Below the pieces are notes generated by a model. It worked only from the letters and a program-made list of their open reading frames with translations. It was not told the DNA's origin and ran no database searches. Shown in pieces: positions 61,588 to 64,000 of a DNA stretch of 64,000 nucleotides (position 1 is the stretch's first letter; the number at the start of each line of letters is the position of its first letter). The position numbers were made by a program, and so were the translations under genes. Source of the stretch: Cyanobium usitatum str. Tous. GTDB taxonomy: Bacteria > Cyanobacteriota > Cyanobacteriia > PCC-6307 > Cyanobiaceae. The stretch lies in contig NZ_PXXO01000001.1 in the NCBI RefSeq assembly GCF_003011885.1, positions 1 to 64,000 of the forward strand, in the 5' to 3' direction.

Positions 61588-62291
61588 GCTGGCAGTTGCG
61601 CCGCCTGCCGGTGTGTGCGAGCACTGAAATCGAACTTGATCGCTGGCTGGAGCGGCGCCAGGCCGCAGGCTTGTCGCTGCAGAGGCTGGCGGTAACAGCT
61701 CGGCGCCAGCGTTTTGGCCACGGTCAGCAGGGGCGCCCCTGGTTGTCGCCGGCGGGCGGGATCTGGCTAAGTGCGGCCATTCCTTGGGCTGGGGCTTTGC
61801 CTGGAACGGCCTCCCTGGGCCTTGCGGTGGCGGTGGGGCTGGCCCAGCAGCTCGAGGCTCTGGGGCTTGTGGTGCAACTCAAGTGGCCCAACGATCTGCT
61901 CGTGGGGGATCGCAAAATTGCGGGGTTGCTGCCCCGGATGCGCTTGCGGGGCCAGCGGATCCGCGCTGCCCAGGTTGGGGTTGGACTCAATGGTTGCAAC
62001 CGGGTGCCCCCTGGAGCCCTGTCGGTGGCAGAGGCCCTCGGCTGCCGGCAGGGCCACCCCCTGGCGCGGCCCGAGCGCTTGTTGCCCAGGGTGCTTGCCG
62101 GCCTGGAATGGGCTGCGGCCCATGCCCAGCAGCCTTGCCAGGTGCGCGCTGCCGCCGAGGCCCGGCTGTGGCGCCCTGGGGCGGGCTGGTTGCACGACGG
62201 TGAGCTTTGGCAGGTGCTGGGTCTGCATGCCGATGGCCGCCTGCGCCTCGGCCGGCAGGGGCGGGAGCTGGCCCTCCAGCGCCACTTCTGA
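61584..62291 (+). CDS. birA: Biotin--[acetyl-CoA carboxylase] ligase
   Basis: 235 residues from TTG 61584, which overlaps the aminotransferase stop (TTTGA); GTG 61611 is possible. Short BirA without the DNA-binding domain: RQRFGHGQQGRPWLSPAGGI (a GRG-type biotin loop), VQLKWPNDLLVGDRKIAGLL and GVGLNGCNRVP. Biotinylates the BCCP subunit of acetyl-CoA carboxylase. Confidence 0.88.
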   Translation: MSWQLRRLPVCASTEIELDRWLERRQAAGLSLQRLAVTARRQRFGHGQQGRPWLSPAGGIWLSAAIPWAGALPGTASLGLAVAVGLAQQLEALGLVVQLKWPNDLLVGDRKIAGLLPRMRLRGQRIRAAQVGVGLNGCNRVPPGALSVAEALGCRQGHPLARPERLLPRVLAGLEWAAAHAQQPCQVRAAAEARLWRPGAGWLHDGELWQVLGLHADGRLRLGRQGRELALQRHF

Positions 62292-62334
62292 GGCCGTTCC
62301 CTCGGCAAGGGCGCGGTTAGGCAGGATTTTTACA

Positions 62335-63495
62335 ATGGCGCCTATGCGCCATCGCCAGCCACCGGGGCAACCCCCCCTCAATCCTGTTGCCCCAAGCCCC
62401 CTGCGCCGGGGCCGGGCCCTGGTGGCGATGCTGCCCCTTATGGCTGCCCCCCTGCTGGGAGTGGGCCTGGCCTGGGGGCAAAACCAGCTCAGTCCTGGCC
62501 TTGCCCCTTCGCCTGCTGCCGCTGGAGCCAACCCCCAGCCGGCAATCGAGATGCCGCCAGCGCCACCGCCCGTGCCCCTGGCCCAGCCGCTGCGTCCCGA
62601 TCCGGCTGCCCTGCCGAGCCGGCCGCCGGCCCGTTTTGATGCCTCCCTCGATGAGCTGGTGCGTGATGGGGTGGTTAGTCCGGTGGAGCGGGCCCGGATT
62701 CGTTCGGGCTCCGGCACGACCCCCTTCAACGTGCCTGCCCACCAGCAGGCCTGCAGCAGCGGCGCTCTTTCCCAGCAGGAGTGCAGTAGTGGCTTGGTGG
62801 TGCGCTGGCGCGGCCGTACCAACAACGGCGCAAATGGCGGCGTAGCAGGCGCTGAATCTTTTGCCCGCTATGACGGCGAAGGTCGCGTACTGCCTCCGCT
62901 CACGGTGCCGGTTTCGGCCCTGCTGGCCGGCGCTGGCGGTAGCTTCCGCCTTGCTGATGTCTTTGGGGTCACGCCCCGCCCGGCTCCGATCGGTGGAAAC
63001 GGCAACCGCAAGTTGCTGTTTCCTCTTATTGGTTCGGCGGTCACCAGCAGCAACTTCGGCTACCGGCTGCACCCGATCCTGGGCAGCTGGCTGATGCACG
63101 CGGGCCGCGATCTGGCGGCTCCAGAAGGCACGCCAGTGGTTTCAGCCCTGGGCGGCTTGGTGGTGAGCAGTGGCCTGGCGGGTGGCTATGGCCTGGCGGT
63201 TGAGGTCGAACACGACCGGCCGCGGCGCCGCACCCTCTACGGCCATCTAAGCGAGCTCTACGTCAAGGAGGGTGATCGGGTGCGCCAGGGCGAGGTAATC
63301 GGCCGGGTCGGCAGCACGGGCTTGAGCAGCGGACCCCATCTGCACTTCGAGCTGCGGCTGCCCGGCGACGGCGGCTGGGTGGCGGTTGATCCTGGTGATC
63401 TTGACCCGGGCAAGGGGGCCGCCGGCAGCGATGCCATCGCCCTGTTGATGGGGCAGCTATTGGAAAGATTGGAGCGGCCCCGCTCCCTTAGCTGA
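62335..63495 (+). CDS. M23 family metallopeptidase
   Basis: 386 residues from ATG 62335 (or 62344). A signal or anchor segment (ALVAMLPLMAAPLLGVGLAW), a Pro-rich linker (PAIEMPPAPPPVPLAQPL), then the LytM domain: YRLHPILGSWLMHAGRDLAA with HxxxD, and SSGPHLHFELRLPG with HxH. Cleaves peptidoglycan crosslinks or activates amidases outside the cytoplasm. Confidence 0.92.
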   Translation: MAPMRHRQPPGQPPLNPVAPSPLRRGRALVAMLPLMAAPLLGVGLAWGQNQLSPGLAPSPAAAGANPQPAIEMPPAPPPVPLAQPLRPDPAALPSRPPARFDASLDELVRDGVVSPVERARIRSGSGTTPFNVPAHQQACSSGALSQQECSSGLVVRWRGRTNNGANGGVAGAESFARYDGEGRVLPPLTVPVSALLAGAGGSFRLADVFGVTPRPAPIGGNGNRKLLFPLIGSAVTSSNFGYRLHPILGSWLMHAGRDLAAPEGTPVVSALGGLVVSSGLAGGYGLAVEVEHDRPRRRTLYGHLSELYVKEGDRVRQGEVIGRVGSTGLSSGPHLHFELRLPGDGGWVAVDPGDLDPGKGAAGSDAIALLMGQLLERLERPRSLS

Positions 63496-63502
63496 GGATC
63501 CG

Positions 63503-64000
63503 TCAGCCCAGAATCCGGCCGTCGCGGAAGTGCACGATTTTCTCGGCCCGGGCAGCCACGTCGTCTTCGTGGGTCACCATCACCACGGTCATGCCACCGC
63601 GATGCAGGGCATCGAAGATGTCGAGTACTTCGGCGGTGGTTTGGGAATCCAGGGCCCCGGTCGGCTCGTCGGCCAGCAGCAGGGCGGGCTGGTTGATGAT
63701 CGCCCTGGCTATGGCTACCCGCTGCTGCTGGCCGCCCGAGAGCTGATTGGGCTTGTTATTTAGCCGCTGACCCAGCCCCACCCGCTCGAGGGCGGCCTGG
63801 GCCCGTTGGCGCCGCTCAGCCGCAGGCACCCCCGCGTAAACCATCGGCAGGATCACATTGTCGAGGGCGCTCAACTGGGGCAGCAGATGGAACTGCTGAA
63901 ACACAAAGCCCAGGTCGCGGTTGCGCAAATCAGCGAGCTGGTCATCGCTGAGGTCTTCCACCGGGGTGTTGTTGAGCCGGTAGCTGCCACTGGACGGGCG
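63503..64000 (-). CDS. ABC transporter ATP-binding protein (LolD/MacB-like), 5' end outside window
   Basis: The C-terminal 165 codons are inside the window; the start lies beyond 64000. FVFQQFHLLPQLSALDNVIL (Q-loop), LSGGQQQRVAIARAIINQPA (signature), LLLADEPTGALDS (Walker B) and MVTHEDDVAA (H-loop) are intact. The NVxLPMxYAGV pattern is typical of the MacB/LolD/DevA group, which pairs with FtsX-like permeases for export or lipoprotein transfer. Confidence 0.92.
   Translation of the reverse strand, partial: RPSSGSYRLNNTPVEDLSDDQLADLRNRDLGFVFQQFHLLPQLSALDNVILPMVYAGVPAAERRQRAQAALERVGLGQRLNNKPNQLSGGQQQRVAIARAIINQPALLLADEPTGALDSQTTAEVLDIFDALHRGGMTVVMVTHEDDVAARAEKIVHFRDGRILG

Overview
The window looks like a chromosome segment of a high-GC picocyanobacterium of the Synechococcus/Cyanobium group. 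This rests on gene content and order: a clpR-clpP3 pair, Ycf46, VIPP1/IM30, the DUF2808 and DUF4359 families, an rpmH-rnpA-PH domain-yidC-DUF177-ycf46 block, and GC-rich dense packing with many 1-8 bp overlaps. The assignment is by family recognition only; no 16S gene is present.

Positions 1 to about 14,900 are an accessory region. It is more AT-rich, gene-sparse and almost free of recognisable housekeeping genes. It holds an XRE regulator, several small ribbon-helix-helix (RHH) proteins, an orphan HsdR-N-type PD-(D/E)XK nuclease in a three-gene cluster, many small exported or Cys-rich proteins, one lipoprotein, and one DMT transporter with a His-rich tail. It is also a mosaic of internal duplications: at least six sequence modules occur two or three times, usually one intact and the others truncated or decayed. 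The most notable are two copies of a 29-residue single-span membrane micropeptide (1204-1293 and 13408-13497) with a shared upstream region, and two copies of a roughly 105 bp hairpin element ending in an intrinsic terminator (9358 and 13567). A tRNA-Ser-like 3' fragment (12647) abuts a truncated RHH gene, and its last bases recur at 10143. No integrase or transposase was found.

From 15,000 to 64,000 the sequence is core genome. Minus strand: cbiB, ilvC, clpP3, clpR and a PIN/TRAM protein. Then hemW (+), panB (-), SRP RNA (+), and a division/cell-wall group ftsZ, ftsQ, a small membrane protein, ddl and miaB (-). A plus-strand pair follows that matches DgcA/DgcN (N-acetyl-D-glutamate racemase and D-glutamate N-acetyltransferase), then tRNA-His, DUF4359, a CodA-like amidohydrolase and an FAD-linked oxidase. 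Next come a pentapeptide-repeat protein, folC, argD, tRNA-Leu(CAA) and murA (-), then tRNA-Leu(CAG), a small conserved protein, a TrmH/SpoU methyltransferase, lpd and trpC (+). After rpsD (-) come yidD, a glutaredoxin-like protein, murE and aqpZ (+), a class V aminotransferase (-) and an MscS channel (+).

The block ycf46-DUF177-yidC-PH-rnpA-rpmH reads on the minus strand, followed by DUF2808, aroH and sppA (-). An EamA transporter, a GT4 glycosyltransferase and an ArnT-like transferase (+) follow, then a DUF721 protein (-). The window ends with vipp1, thioredoxin, an aminotransferase, birA and an M23 peptidase (+), and a 5'-truncated ABC ATPase (-) cut by the window end.

The main leads for something undescribed are the duplicated micropeptide, the duplicated hairpin RNA-like element, the cluster of small secreted Cys-rich proteins, the RHH gene with a 4-bp-overlapping partner, the three-gene nuclease cluster, and two conspicuous intergenic palindromes in the core (27834-27890 and 42063-42109).
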